Position numbers and translations under genes: made by a program. Below are positions 1-11,540 of a stretch of 64,000 nt of DNA, piece after piece; position 1 is the first letter of the stretch, and each line of letters starts with the position of its first letter. Under the pieces are notes generated by a model. The model ran no database searches. It saw only the letters and a list, made by a program, of their open reading frames with translations, and was not told where the DNA came from. Source of the stretch: Alteromonas naphthalenivorans. GTDB lineage: Bacteria > Pseudomonadota > Gammaproteobacteria > Enterobacterales > Alteromonadaceae. The stretch spans positions 1,612,001-1,676,000 of the forward strand of contig NC_015554.1 of NCBI RefSeq assembly GCF_000213655.1, read 5' to 3'.

Positions 1-26
1 CGCTGAAGAGTAACAGCGTCTAGACA

Positions 27-1787
27 ATGCGTGGATTAACATTAGCGATAATAGCGCTGTTGCTGATAGCGGGCGACAGCGGCCGTTACACGCAGCAGTT
101 AGTGCGTAATGCTACCTCGGCAATACATGCTTACGATAAGCAATTCCTCTTAGCCGAGCCTCTTTCAACCGAGCCTGATTTATCTGATGCATTGGCACCC
201 GAACAAGCCGGTTCTGATCCACTTAGCTCTAATTCAGCCAGCGCTGATTCAACTGCTAGCGCTCCCGCGAGTAACCCACTTTCGTCAAATAAAGCTCGGC
301 CGTTAAAGCAAAGCGTTTACGCGTTGCTATGGCTTGCGGCGCAAAATAATGAACTATCTGGTACAAGTCAGGGCAACGATAATGCCAGCGAAGAAGCACA
401 AAACCTTCTTATCAATGTAGCAACTAAAAATAATGCCCAATATTGGCTTGAGCAGTTAGCCTCAATTAATAATGCTGACGCAGCATGGGCGTTGTACCAA
501 TTACTTGGTGAAGAGGCCGCTTCAGATCGGCTTGTTCGTTTAGCTGCCCTTGGTAATGTCGCCGAAGCGCAACTCGCCTTTGCCATGGCGACTGAGAATC
601 CAGAAAAACGAGAGAAATGGTTAATTAGAGCGGCTGAGCAAGGTTATATGCCTGCTCAAGCTGCACTCGCTGATTGGTATCTTTTACACGCTCAACCAGA
701 ATTAGCAAAACCTTGGCTTCAGAAAACGGCCATGGATGATATGCAAAGTGCTTTTAAGTACGGCAGGTTATTGTGGGATGAAAATAATCGTGACGACGCA
801 AAAGTATTTATTCAGCGCGCCGCTAAGGAAGGTCATAAATTAGCGCAGCAGATAGCATCTGTTATTAAACGGTATAGGCCAACAACACCTACTGCTGTGT
901 CTCAATATTCATGGCAATCAAATACAATGTGCCATCAGCGAATACAACTTGTCGCTACCTCATTGGCCACGATTGCTCGTGCTGATAAGTTATATAAAGA
1001 CTATGTGAACGATGAGCGGTTGAGTGAACTTCCGCTATGTATTGCACCGCCTTTATGGCTTGAAAATAATGTGCTTGATTGTAACGCTAATTTTCAAGGG
1101 CAAGGTAATCTTGCCTGCAACGTGAAGCCACTGGCGCCAATTGTTAAGGCTCGGGATCTTACCCATGCCATCGTGGTATCGGAGCAGGGCAAAGCCAATG
1201 TTCAAAATGGGGTGATGTACTTAGATATAAGCGATGCTTACTCGGTGATGGTACACGAACTGGCGCACTTCGCGGGTTTTATTGACGAATATGCGTTGTC
1301 ACGCAACGCCGCGACGCGATACTGCTCTAACGAAGGGTTAAATACATTTGCTCCGCCTAATCTTACTATGGACGGTGCCATTGCTTATCATCCTCAAAAC
1401 ACCGTAAATCACTGGGAAACCAAAGCCAAAGAAGCGTTTTTACCTCTACGGGTAGGCACTGCGAAAACCTGTGGTGCAATAAACGTCACCAGCTACAAAC
1501 CTAGCCGTGTTATCACGTTTATGGAACACCATGATAGTGGAGTCATACCCGATTTATACTTGTCTTTGTGGCAAGACCAGTTAGCAAATCCCGCGGCGCA
1601 GCGACCTATTTCAATGAATCTGTTTCAGGCTTTTCATAAAAGCGGACAATCCCAAGAGGCCGGGCAATGGCTTGCGGCCTACGAAAGCCACAAAGCGAGT
1701 GGTGAAATAAATGCGGGTGAGGCGGCAGCAGATGCTGCTACCACTACCGATGCTAAAACAGACGCTAAAACCAATATCGAAGAATAA
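27..1787 (+). CDS. Sel1-like repeat protein with putative zinc metallopeptidase motif
   Basis: A 586-aa protein with a hydrophobic N-terminus (residues 2-16) that could be a signal or anchor, then a Ser/Ala-rich linker to about residue 95. Residues about 150-290 contain helical repeats of Sel1/TPR type (for example WLIRAAEQGYMPAQAALADWY). The C-terminal half holds HELAH followed by GFIDEY at about residues 409-422, which fits the HExxH zinc-ligand pattern with a downstream acidic residue. This suggests a membrane-bound or periplasmic peptidase with a protein-binding repeat domain. The substrate is unknown. It converges on cysZ with only 4 bases between stop codons. I do not recognise a named family; the metallopeptidase call rests on the motif alone. 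Confidence 0.75.
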   Translation: MRGLTLAIIALLLIAGDSGRYTQQLVRNATSAIHAYDKQFLLAEPLSTEPDLSDALAPEQAGSDPLSSNSASADSTASAPASNPLSSNKARPLKQSVYALLWLAAQNNELSGTSQGNDNASEEAQNLLINVATKNNAQYWLEQLASINNADAAWALYQLLGEEAASDRLVRLAALGNVAEAQLAFAMATENPEKREKWLIRAAEQGYMPAQAALADWYLLHAQPELAKPWLQKTAMDDMQSAFKYGRLLWDENNRDDAKVFIQRAAKEGHKLAQQIASVIKRYRPTTPTAVSQYSWQSNTMCHQRIQLVATSLATIARADKLYKDYVNDERLSELPLCIAPPLWLENNVLDCNANFQGQGNLACNVKPLAPIVKARDLTHAIVVSEQGKANVQNGVMYLDISDAYSVMVHELAHFAGFIDEYALSRNAATRYCSNEGLNTFAPPNLTMDGAIAYHPQNTVNHWETKAKEAFLPLRVGTAKTCGAINVTSYKPSRVITFMEHHDSGVIPDLYLSLWQDQLANPAAQRPISMNLFQAFHKSGQSQEAGQWLAAYESHKASGEINAGEAAADAATTTDAKTDAKTNIEE

Positions 1788-1791
1788 AGCA

Positions 1792-2544
1792 TTAAACCCG
1801 GTTTCTTAATGCCTCGTCACGTAGTTCACTTACCCACATTGATGTAGCGCCACAGATGGCGACTGGCATAACGATAAAGTTCACCACGGGAATAAGTGAA
1901 AAGATATTCACCATAATGCCAAAGGACATCGATTTGCCTTTATGCTGCGACAGGTGATTTTGCATGCGCTTGAAGTCAATTTTGTGGTTATCGTAAGGGT
2001 AATCGCAGTATTGAATTGCCATCATCCAGGCTGAAAATAAGAACCACAGAATTTGCCCGAATACAGGCACAAATATAAACAGTATCAAGAAGCCTATAGC
2101 GCGAGGAATATACCAAAAGAGCTTGGTAAATTCTCGGCCCAAGGTGCGTGGAATGTCTTTTACAAGGTCGAGTAATCCATCGTCACCCATCGCTTGCCCT
2201 GTTAAGTGGCGCTCAACTTTTTCTGACAATACACCGTTAAAAGGCGCAGCAATCCAGTTTGCAAGTGTGCCAAATATTAGGGCAAATATAAGCAGTACAC
2301 TTAACACCGCTAACGGCCATAAAAAGAAATTTACTGCCGTTTTGATCCAACCCAGCCATTCAGGTACTAGGTTTATCACATAGCTTATGCCGTATTCGAT
2401 TTGGCCAAATAGAAAATAGAAAGCGGCGGAAAAAAGCAGAATGTTGATAGCCAAAGGAACAAAAACAAAGCGTTTTAAGCCTTTAGTTTTGATTAATGAA
2501 AACCCTTCAAAAAAATAATGTATACCACTTCGCGAACTCATCAT
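1792..2544 (-). CDS. cysZ: Sulfate transporter CysZ
   Basis: A 250-aa inner-membrane protein matching CysZ in length and organisation. It begins with SGIHYFFEGFSLI, has hydrophobic segments near residues 25-50, 70-100, 145-170 and 210-235, and carries the family-like stretch APFNGVLSEKVE at about residues 100-111. CysZ imports sulfate for cysteine synthesis. It is read away from smc, with about 278 bases between the two starts that must hold both promoters. The neighbourhood cysZ-smc-zipA-ligA is typical of gammaproteobacteria. Nothing looks unusual, and codon use resembles the other backbone genes. Confidence 0.9.
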   Translation of the reverse strand: MMSSRSGIHYFFEGFSLIKTKGLKRFVFVPLAINILLFSAAFYFLFGQIEYGISYVINLVPEWLGWIKTAVNFFLWPLAVLSVLLIFALIFGTLANWIAAPFNGVLSEKVERHLTGQAMGDDGLLDLVKDIPRTLGREFTKLFWYIPRAIGFLILFIFVPVFGQILWFLFSAWMMAIQYCDYPYDNHKIDFKRMQNHLSQHKGKSMSFGIMVNIFSLIPVVNFIVMPVAICGATSMWVSELRDEALRNRV

Positions 2545-2822
2545 TACTCCACTGCTCGGTTTTACTACGATGGTTTTACTAAAACTGCTACTAAAACTTT
2601 TACTAAAACAAAATTATTTACTCATTATACGTAACACCCTAACGCAAACGAAATGGTAATTGTTACAAGCTGTTAGATTTGGTAAAGTCCAAGCATAATA
2701 AAAACCATAAAAATGTGCTTCCTAATGCACTTAGCCAATACGCTAAATATTTCTTTTATAACGTTTAACCCTCATCAACGGGGCGCATCTTGTTACGTAG
2801 CTTTAGTGCGTAAGGTATTGTT

Positions 2823-5800
2823 GTGCGTTTAAAAAAGATCAAACTAGCGGGCTTTAAGTCCTTTGTAGACCCAACCACAATTCCTTTTCCTAATGAAATG
2901 ACTGCTGTTGTCGGCCCAAATGGGTGCGGAAAGTCGAACGTAATCGATGCCGTACGATGGGTGCTAGGGGAAAGTTCTGCTAAGAACTTACGTGGCGATG
3001 CCATGACCGACGTTATCTTCAACGGCTCTACCGCACGTAAACCTGTGGGGCAGTGCAGTGTTGAGTTGTTTTTTGATAACAGTGCAGGGCGAATTGGCGG
3101 CGAATATGCGACTTACAGCGAATTATCAGTAAGACGATTAGTCACCCGCGATGCCCAATCTACCTATTTTTTAAACGGCACCAAATGCCGTCGTCGTGAT
3201 GTCACCGATTTGTTTTTGGGCACAGGGTTAGGGCCTCGCTCTTACGCCATTATTGAACAAGGTATGATTTCTCGGCTAATAGAATCTAAGCCGCAAGAGC
3301 TGCGAGTTTTCATCGAAGAAGCGGCCGGTATTTCCAAGTACAAAGAAAGAAGGCGGGAAACTGAAAATCGTATTCGCCACACGCAAGATAACCTAGCAAG
3401 GTTAAATGATGTACGTGATGAACTTGGTCAACAACTTGAAAAGCTTCAGCGCCAAGCCGCGGCTGCAACCCGTTATAAAATGTTGCGTGAGAAAGTGCGT
3501 GAACTGAAGGGGCAATTAGCGGGTATCCGCTTTTTAAAAAATAACGAACAAACTGAAAACTTGCAGCAAGTGCTGCAAGGTCACCAGCAAGCACTTGATG
3601 CATTAGTGTTACGGCAACATGGTGATGAAGCGGGCATGCTCGCCTACAAAGAGCAACTGGCGCAAAACAAACAAGCTGCCGATGATGTGCAGCAGCAGCT
3701 ATTTACCACCAGTAACGCCATTACTCGTATTGAACAAAACGAATTACATAGTCAGCAGCGCAAACAACAGATTGAGGCTGAACTCGTCACCTTGAACGAG
3801 CAAACGAACTTGTTGGTCGCTGGGTTAGAAGAAGCTAATCAAGCGTTAGCCACCTCTAAATCGGGTTTAGACACCTTGTTACCCCAGCAAGCGTTGAATG
3901 ATGAAGCTTTGGCACAAGCCAAAGACATGTTTGATGATGCCGAGCAAGAACGCCGTGATTTTAGTGCACAAAGCCGCGAGCACGAACAAATTTATCATCG
4001 TTTAAAGCAAGAGGTACAAACCTGCCATAGTCAAATTCAGTCGACGATGAACATGCAGCTTCGTACTTCACAGCGTATCAGTGAACTGAACGATGAGCTT
4101 AGCCAGCTCGACACCGATGATATTACCGATCGGATTTCAATGTTAAATGCGCAAATTGATGAAGCCGAAGTTCAGGCAAGCGAGGCGTTGGAGCAATACA
4201 ACGACATCAAAGAAGCCCTTAAAAGCAGTCAGCAAGCCCTAGCACAAGTAGAAACAATGCATAGAGAGCTAGATGGCGAAAGACAGTCTTTGCAATCTAC
4301 CATTGCAGCACTATCGGCACTGCAAGACGATGCTGCTGCGGGCAATACCGAGGTGCATAGCGACTTACAATTGTTGTGGCAGCAGCTGAATGTGCCAGAA
4401 CATTTGAATGACTGTGTGGAAACCGTATTGCGCTATTGGCATCAACCTTATATTGCCGGTTCTCTTGAAATAAATGACTTAGTTAATCAGATAACGCTTT
4501 TGCCCATGGGGGGGCGGGTGTTTGCCCAATCAGCTTTCACCGATAAAAAGCAACCCAACACCTTGGCTGCGGCGTTACAAAACAAACGGGTGCCAGAAGC
4601 GTTCAATCATATTCTACTGTGTAAAACCAACGCTGATGCACTGGATATGGTCGGCACCCTTCAAAACACAATGTCTGTACTTTCACAAGAAGGTCTTTGG
4701 TGTGCTAAAGATTGGGTAGTGCGGGGCGGTGAAGTTGAAAACAGCGTTTTACATAGAGCATCAAAACTGGCTGATTTGAGTGAAAAGCTTAACCACATTG
4801 AAGACAATATAGCATTAGCCCAGGCAAAAGTAGAAGAAGCCAACGTGCTGGTTAGTCGTAATGCCGAGAAAAGTGACCATGCCAAACTCACCTATGAGAG
4901 CCTTAAAAATACGCTAGTTCAGCATACCAATGCCATGTCTGTATTAGTGATGCAAAACGAACAATTAGCGGCGCGAAGCACAAAACTTAAAGACGAATTA
5001 AACAAGCAGAATGTCATGTTAAGTAAAGAAGAAGCGCAGCTTGTTACTTTATCTGAACAGCTTGAAATTCATGAAGCACAACTATTGGAATACGAAGATC
5101 GCGTTAGCGAAGCGCAAAATAACCGAGAACAATTTGATAATAAGGTGGCGCAACTTCGCAGTAAGGTAGAGTCGTTAACACACCTGGCTCATGAGATGGC
5201 ATTAAAAGTACAGCAGTTGGAAAGTCATCAAAATTTATATGCTCAACAGGTAACGCGTAACCAACAGCAGCTAACCGATTATCAATCCAGACGGGATACG
5301 CTAAGCAAAGAGCTTACAGACTTGTCGGCGCCGCAAGCAGTTCAAAAAGTTCAATTACAAGAAATGCTTACACAAAAAAGTGAACTTGAAAACAAGCGTT
5401 CCGAGTACCAATCTAAGCATGATGAAATAGAACAAATGCTGCGTGAGTCAGAAAAAGGCCAACAGGCGTTGGCGAAAGATATTCAAGAGCGCACGAGCAA
5501 CATCGAAAAGCTAAATATCGAGATTGAAGGGTTTAAAGTGCGTGCTACCGCTATTTTGGAGCAGCTGGAAGACAGCCAGCAGTCGCTCAAATCTATTCTT
5601 GAAACATTGCCTGAAGAAGCTGATGAAACCATGTGGCAGAAAGAACTTGAAAGCACGCAAGGAAGTTTGTCTCGCTTAGGGGCGGTGAACTTGGCAGCGG
5701 TAGAAGAGTTCGAAACCCAATCGGAACGAAAGTTACACCTTGATACTCAATACCATGATTTAACCGATGCATTGGAAACATTGCAAAGCGCGATACGTAA

Positions 5801-6290
5801 AATAGATAAAGAAACCCGTACCCGTTTTTCTACTACGTTTGAGCAAGTGAACCAAGATTTAAAAACCCTGTTTCCAAAAGTGTTTGGAGGAGGCTCCGCT
5901 TATTTAGCGTTAACCGACGATGACTTACTAGAAACTGGGGTGACTATCATGGCGCGCCCTCCTGGTAAGAAAAATAGTACAATTCACCTTTTAAGCGGTG
6001 GAGAAAAAGCGTTAACCGCTTTATCATTGGTATTTGCGATATTTAGGCTTAATCCAGCACCATTTTGTTTGCTGGATGAAGTTGATGCACCATTGGATGA
6101 TGCTAACGTTGGGCGTTTTTGTAACTTGGTTTCAGAAATGTCGCAAACGGTACAGTTTATTTATATCACCCACAATAAGATTGCGATGGAAATGGCAAGT
6201 CATTTAACCGGTGTTACCATGGCAGAACCTGGTGTGTCTAGGATGGTAGCGGTTGATGTTGAACAAGCAATGGCTTTCGCAGAAGCATAA
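2823..6290 (+). CDS. smc: Chromosome segregation ATPase SMC
   Basis: A full-length SMC of 1155 aa that begins with GTG. The N-terminal head has Walker A GPNGCGKSN at about residues 32-40. Long coiled coils run from about 170 to 500 and 670 to 1000, around a hinge at about 510-660. The C-terminal head has the ABC signature LSGGEKALTALSL and Walker B FCLLDEVDAPLDD. SMC dimers compact and segregate chromosomes by ATP-driven DNA loop handling, normally with ScpA and ScpB, which are not in this window. The next gene, zipA, starts 19 bases after the stop, so the two are probably co-transcribed. The GTG start follows from alignment of the MRLKKIKLAGFKSF beginning. Confidence 0.95.
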   Translation: MRLKKIKLAGFKSFVDPTTIPFPNEMTAVVGPNGCGKSNVIDAVRWVLGESSAKNLRGDAMTDVIFNGSTARKPVGQCSVELFFDNSAGRIGGEYATYSELSVRRLVTRDAQSTYFLNGTKCRRRDVTDLFLGTGLGPRSYAIIEQGMISRLIESKPQELRVFIEEAAGISKYKERRRETENRIRHTQDNLARLNDVRDELGQQLEKLQRQAAAATRYKMLREKVRELKGQLAGIRFLKNNEQTENLQQVLQGHQQALDALVLRQHGDEAGMLAYKEQLAQNKQAADDVQQQLFTTSNAITRIEQNELHSQQRKQQIEAELVTLNEQTNLLVAGLEEANQALATSKSGLDTLLPQQALNDEALAQAKDMFDDAEQERRDFSAQSREHEQIYHRLKQEVQTCHSQIQSTMNMQLRTSQRISELNDELSQLDTDDITDRISMLNAQIDEAEVQASEALEQYNDIKEALKSSQQALAQVETMHRELDGERQSLQSTIAALSALQDDAAAGNTEVHSDLQLLWQQLNVPEHLNDCVETVLRYWHQPYIAGSLEINDLVNQITLLPMGGRVFAQSAFTDKKQPNTLAAALQNKRVPEAFNHILLCKTNADALDMVGTLQNTMSVLSQEGLWCAKDWVVRGGEVENSVLHRASKLADLSEKLNHIEDNIALAQAKVEEANVLVSRNAEKSDHAKLTYESLKNTLVQHTNAMSVLVMQNEQLAARSTKLKDELNKQNVMLSKEEAQLVTLSEQLEIHEAQLLEYEDRVSEAQNNREQFDNKVAQLRSKVESLTHLAHEMALKVQQLESHQNLYAQQVTRNQQQLTDYQSRRDTLSKELTDLSAPQAVQKVQLQEMLTQKSELENKRSEYQSKHDEIEQMLRESEKGQQALAKDIQERTSNIEKLNIEIEGFKVRATAILEQLEDSQQSLKSILETLPEEADETMWQKELESTQGSLSRLGAVNLAAVEEFETQSERKLHLDTQYHDLTDALETLQSAIRKIDKETRTRFSTTFEQVNQDLKTLFPKVFGGGSAYLALTDDDLLETGVTIMARPPGKKNSTIHLLSGGEKALTALSLVFAIFRLNPAPFCLLDEVDAPLDDANVGRFCNLVSEMSQTVQFIYITHNKIAMEMASHLTGVTMAEPGVSRMVAVDVEQAMAFAEA

Positions 6291-6309
6291 CAAAGGGCGA
6301 CGAAGCTAA

Positions 6310-7917
6310 ATGGAAGATGAATTACGTCTATCACTATTGTTTGCAGGTACCTGCTTTATAATTGCAGTGCTTGCTCACGGTATTTGGAAAATTCGCAAAA
6401 ACGGAAAGGCGAGCAGTAAACCTCGAGTTGAACCCCGTCAGTGGGCAGATATTGGTGAGGAAGAAGGTTCGCAATCAGAAGGATTTGATGAATTAGGTAT
6501 TGGCCAGGTTCGCGTGGTGAGTTCTGGCAATGCACAAGAAAATGCGCAAGACAGTTTCGATACAAGCGATGAACAAGACCTAGGTGATTCACATAGCAGT
6601 GCCAATCACACAGCGGCGAGTGCCTCCAAAGCAAAAAGCTTTTATGGTAGCGATAGCACCGCTGATAGCGATGTTAGCGATGTCAGTGTTCAGCATGATG
6701 TTAATAATGCATCGGATAAATCATCGGGTGAAAATGAAACGGTTGATCATTTAGCTGCTACTGCGCAGAAAGAAGCTAATGCCGCGAGTAGTGGAGCGAG
6801 TGCTGAAGATTCCGCTTCCAAGACTAATACTTCGAAAGAAAAGGTAGCCGATAAACCTAAGCTTTATGGTTCGGTAGTGTCTAATCCAAAGCCGCATCTT
6901 CAGAGCACTTCAGTCCCTGCAAATGTAGATGACGGATTGAGTGCAGATTCCTTCCCAGAACCTCCTGGGTTTCTATTACGTGAAGGCGATGATGAACCTG
7001 CTAGCGAAGTTGAAACTGCCGCTACCAACCAGCCCTCTGCGACTTATAGTGCAGTAGACAGTACGCCAGTGTCTCATGATGCGGGCAATAGCCAACCAAC
7101 GCCTGAACACAACTCACCAGAAATCGATGATTTCAGTTTGGACTCACCGGCAACACAATCTGTGTCGGGTAATACTGCGCAAACAGGCCACAAAGAGACC
7201 CAAAATCAGGCAAGCGAAGGTGCTGAAGTCGTTAGTGCCAGCGGCCTAGGTGAACAAGCTAAGCGCTTTATGAAAGGAAAGCGCAGCAAACCTATTTCTC
7301 GCAAGCGCCAAGAGCCTAAATTTGGCGATGATCAAATGCGTATCGATTTTGATGACAGTGCAGCCAATGCAGCCAATGCAGCCAACGCAGCCAACGCAGA
7401 AAGCGCCAGTACAGACAGCCAAGATAACAGTATGCAAACTGCTTCAGGCAGTCGCACCCAAAATGAGGGCGCTTCTGAGCAAGTTGAACAAGAAGTACTC
7501 GTACTCAACGTTAAAGCCCCCGAGGACGACCCAATATCTGGCGCAGCTTTGTTGCCAATGTTATTAACGCTTGGCTTTAAGTTTGGCGACCAAGATATTT
7601 TCCATCGCCACGTTAATTCCAATGGTAAAGGACCGGTGTTATTTAGCTTGGCTAATATGTTTAAGCCTGGAATTTTCGATATTGATAACCTTGAAACGTT
7701 TAACACACAGGGAGTTTCTTTGTTTATGATCCTGCCCATTGAGGGCGATCCTCATCAAGTGTTCAATATGATGCACAACGCCGCACGTAAGTTGGCGGAT
7801 GAGTTCGGTGCTCAAGTGCTTGATGGACGTCGTAGTGTGCTAACTAAACAAGGTTTACAGCAATACATGGAAAAAATACGTGAGTTTGAGCGCAAACGTA
7901 TGATTGCCCGCCAGTAG
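6310..7917 (+). CDS. zipA: Cell division protein ZipA
   Basis: A 535-aa ZipA. An N-terminal membrane anchor (residues about 6-25) is followed by a basic stretch, a long disordered acidic and Ser/Ala-rich linker to about residue 395, and the FtsZ-binding ZipA domain (about 397-530, from VLVLNVKAPEDDPISG onward). ZipA tethers FtsZ filaments to the inner membrane at the division septum. The linker is longer than in E. coli (328 aa in total there) and contains a small tandem repeat at 7360-7395. The gene follows smc closely and is followed by a clear intrinsic terminator, so ligA has its own promoter downstream. Confidence 0.93.
   Translation: MEDELRLSLLFAGTCFIIAVLAHGIWKIRKNGKASSKPRVEPRQWADIGEEEGSQSEGFDELGIGQVRVVSSGNAQENAQDSFDTSDEQDLGDSHSSANHTAASASKAKSFYGSDSTADSDVSDVSVQHDVNNASDKSSGENETVDHLAATAQKEANAASSGASAEDSASKTNTSKEKVADKPKLYGSVVSNPKPHLQSTSVPANVDDGLSADSFPEPPGFLLREGDDEPASEVETAATNQPSATYSAVDSTPVSHDAGNSQPTPEHNSPEIDDFSLDSPATQSVSGNTAQTGHKETQNQASEGAEVVSASGLGEQAKRFMKGKRSKPISRKRQEPKFGDDQMRIDFDDSAANAANAANAANAESASTDSQDNSMQTASGSRTQNEGASEQVEQEVLVLNVKAPEDDPISGAALLPMLLTLGFKFGDQDIFHRHVNSNGKGPVLFSLANMFKPGIFDIDNLETFNTQGVSLFMILPIEGDPHQVFNMMHNAARKLADEFGAQVLDGRRSVLTKQGLQQYMEKIREFERKRMIARQ
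7360..7395 (+). repeat. Four tandem 9-base repeats inside zipA
   Basis: Four head-to-tail copies of GCAGCCAAY encode Ala-Ala-Asn units in the disordered linker of ZipA. Copies 1-2 and 3-4 differ at one base, so this looks like a length-variable minisatellite. It keeps the reading frame. Confidence 0.9.
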
Positions 7918-7938
7918 TCAATTCCTATAAATTAGCAT

Positions 7939-7970
7939 AAAGGGCCTGACTTTTTAGCGGCCCTTTTTTG
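7939..7970 (+). terminator. Intrinsic terminator after zipA
   Basis: AAAGGGCC (7939-7946) pairs with GGCCCTTT (7959-7966) around a 12-base loop. The right arm runs into a T tract. It lies 22 bases after the zipA stop and separates the smc-zipA unit from ligA. Confidence 0.85.
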
Positions 7971-8060
7971 TTTTCTCATGCTACCATTAGGACAATTATT
8001 TGGCGTTAAGTACAGTCACCAATTAGTATTGAGTGAGCGTGCTGCCTCTGTTTTAGTTAG

Positions 8061-9323
<1,263 letters not shown>

Positions 9324-9324
9324 T

Positions 9325-11259
9325 ATGCTGAATATTGACTTTACCAAAGAACAATTGGAAATATTGAATGAGACAGGTGAAGAATTTAGGCCAGAAAAAT
9401 TAGTATCGTTGTTCTCTCGGTCAGACTTAAATACTGAAGAGTTAGTATTTATTCTAAAAGCATCCAACGCCCTTTATCGGGCGGGTAGTCCGATTCTGTC
9501 AGATAAGCAATATGATATATACATTTCATTATTGCGAGATCAAAATCATCTTCATCCATACCTTAACACTGTTGAGCCAGAGCCTTTAATTGAGTCTAAA
9601 ACAGTCGAACTTCCAGAAAGAATGTTGTCAACGGAAAAAGCATATTCACTTCAAGATATCGAGAAGTGGGTAAAGAGAATACAAAAAGCAGCTCAAGAGA
9701 CGAATGTACCTGAAGAAGAGATTGATATTAGGGTGACACCTAAACTCGATGGTTATGCAGCCTATGATGACGGTGATACTCTATATACCAGAGGGGATGG
9801 TTATAGAGGACAAGATGTAACAAGAGCATTTAAACGCGGATTGAAGGTAGCCAACTCCGGAGAGCGTGGTTTGGGGCCCGGTGAAATAGTTATTAAAAAA
9901 AGTTATTTCACTGAGGTACTCAGTAGTTATTTTGAAAATTCTAGAAATATCCAAGCCGCTATTATAGCTGAAAAGAAGGTTGATAACAGAATCCAGAAGG
10001 CTATAAAAGATGGCGCATGTGTATTTTATCCCTTCGCTCTTCTTAAAAATAATACAGTCAAAATTTCGGTGTTGATGGATGAGTTTGAATCAATCGTTGA
10101 GGGTATTTGGAGTTCGGTAGACTTTGATGTGGATGGTGTAATTTTAGAGACTACAAATGAGACTATAAAAAAGTATATGGGCGCGACAAGACGTAACCAT
10201 AGGTGGCAAATAGCATTTAAAGTAAATGAAGAATCTGCAAATGTCGAAGTAGTTAGGGTTATACCACAAACATCAAGAACTGGAAGGATAGCACCTGTAG
10301 CCGAACTTGTGCCAACGAAATTAAGTGGTGTTACCATAAGCAGAGTGACAGTTCACCATTATAATATGGTCAAAACAAATGGCGTTGGAGCTGGCGCTAT
10401 CATTAGGTTGGTGAGAAGTGGTTTAGTAATTCCCAAAATTGAAGAGGTCTTAACGAAGGTTGCCCCTGATATTCCTGATTCATGCCCCAGTTGTGGATCC
10501 CATTTATTGTGGGAATCAGATAATTTAATTTGTCCTAATAAAATAGACTGCCCCGCGCAAACTGAAAACACCTTAGTTCATTTTTTCAAAACTCTTGGTA
10601 ATAATGATGGGTTTGGGTCTAAGACGATTGAAAAGCTAACCAGCTTTGGAGTTAAATATATCCATGAAATATATAGCTTAGAAGTTGACGATTTCTTAAA
10701 GATTGGCTTTGGTGAGAAGACGGCGATAAATTTATTTAATCAACTCCAAGCGAGCAGAAGTATTGAGATTGAAGACTGGCGATTCCTATCTGCGTTTGGG
10801 GTTAGCCGGTTAGGTTCAGGGAATTGCGAAAAACTTCTAGAACATCATTCATTAGTTAGTTTATTTGAACTTACAGTTTCTGACATGATCCAAATTGATG
10901 GATTCGCTGAAATTAGCGCTGAGGCTATTAAAGAGGGTTTAGAAAATATAAGGGAAGAATTTTTTAAGGTTTATGATTTAGGCTTTGCATTAAGACCAAC
11001 AGCTATAGAAAATACTGAAAAATTGTCATCACCGATATCTGGAGCAATAATTGTTTTTACAGGCACTATGATTGAAGGTTCCCGATCAGATATGGAAAAG
11101 AATGCTAAAGCCTTAGGCGCAAAAGTTGGAAAATCGGTAACTTCAAAGACAACTTATCTTGTTACAGGCGATAAAGTTGGCGAAACTAAAATTAACGCAG
11201 CAAAAGACAAAGGAGTAAAAGTTTTGTCAGAGCAGCAGTATCTTGACTTTATTAGGTAA
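9325..11259 (+). CDS. Element-encoded NAD-dependent DNA ligase (replacement LigA)
   Basis: A complete but divergent NAD-dependent DNA ligase of 644 aa. It has a domain Ia-like region (SDKQYDIYISLL), adenylation motif TPKLDG at about residue 140 with TRGDG downstream, DVDGVILE, an OB fold beginning SRTGRIAPVAELVP, a four-cysteine zinc finger (CPSCG...CPNKIDC, about 386-412), HhH repeats and a C-terminal BRCT domain (about 570-640). All catalytic domains are present, so it should seal nicks with NAD. I chose ATG 9325 because GGAGGG at 9312-9317 sits 7 bases upstream; an in-frame ATG at 9310 is less likely. The TGA of the broken ligA fragment ends one base before this ATG. The DNA looks more AT-rich than the host ligA, consistent with transfer. 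Confidence 0.93.
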   Translation: MLNIDFTKEQLEILNETGEEFRPEKLVSLFSRSDLNTEELVFILKASNALYRAGSPILSDKQYDIYISLLRDQNHLHPYLNTVEPEPLIESKTVELPERMLSTEKAYSLQDIEKWVKRIQKAAQETNVPEEEIDIRVTPKLDGYAAYDDGDTLYTRGDGYRGQDVTRAFKRGLKVANSGERGLGPGEIVIKKSYFTEVLSSYFENSRNIQAAIIAEKKVDNRIQKAIKDGACVFYPFALLKNNTVKISVLMDEFESIVEGIWSSVDFDVDGVILETTNETIKKYMGATRRNHRWQIAFKVNEESANVEVVRVIPQTSRTGRIAPVAELVPTKLSGVTISRVTVHHYNMVKTNGVGAGAIIRLVRSGLVIPKIEEVLTKVAPDIPDSCPSCGSHLLWESDNLICPNKIDCPAQTENTLVHFFKTLGNNDGFGSKTIEKLTSFGVKYIHEIYSLEVDDFLKIGFGEKTAINLFNQLQASRSIEIEDWRFLSAFGVSRLGSGNCEKLLEHHSLVSLFELTVSDMIQIDGFAEISAEAIKEGLENIREEFFKVYDLGFALRPTAIENTEKLSSPISGAIIVFTGTMIEGSRSDMEKNAKALGAKVGKSVTSKTTYLVTGDKVGETKINAAKDKGVKVLSEQQYLDFIR

Positions 11260-11381
11260 AGCTCCTTTATTGATTTGGCGAAATGGGTAACACGGTTGTA
11301 AGAATACACGATAATTAAAATAGGTTTTCCCGTTAGTCAGACCAATAAATAATCTAACGATAAATTGGGCTCATGTAATGC

Positions 11382-11430
11382 AGCATGTTCAAAATAATTT
11401 TCATTTATTTTATTAATATTTGAACATGCT
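11382..11430. repeat. 12-base perfect inverted repeat with AT-rich loop
   Basis: AGCATGTTCAAA (11382-11393) is exactly complementary to TTTGAACATGCT (11419-11430), with a 25-base AT-rich loop. It lies between the convergent ends of the element ligase and cusS. It may act as a bidirectional terminator although there is no long T tract. Confidence 0.6.
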
Positions 11431-11540
11431 CTAATTAACATATTCATAAGTCTTAATTTAATTCATATTGCGACCTCAATAAATAGCCCGATAAATTAGC
11501 AATTTTCCAAACATGATTACCCGTCGTCATCATCTTATTT

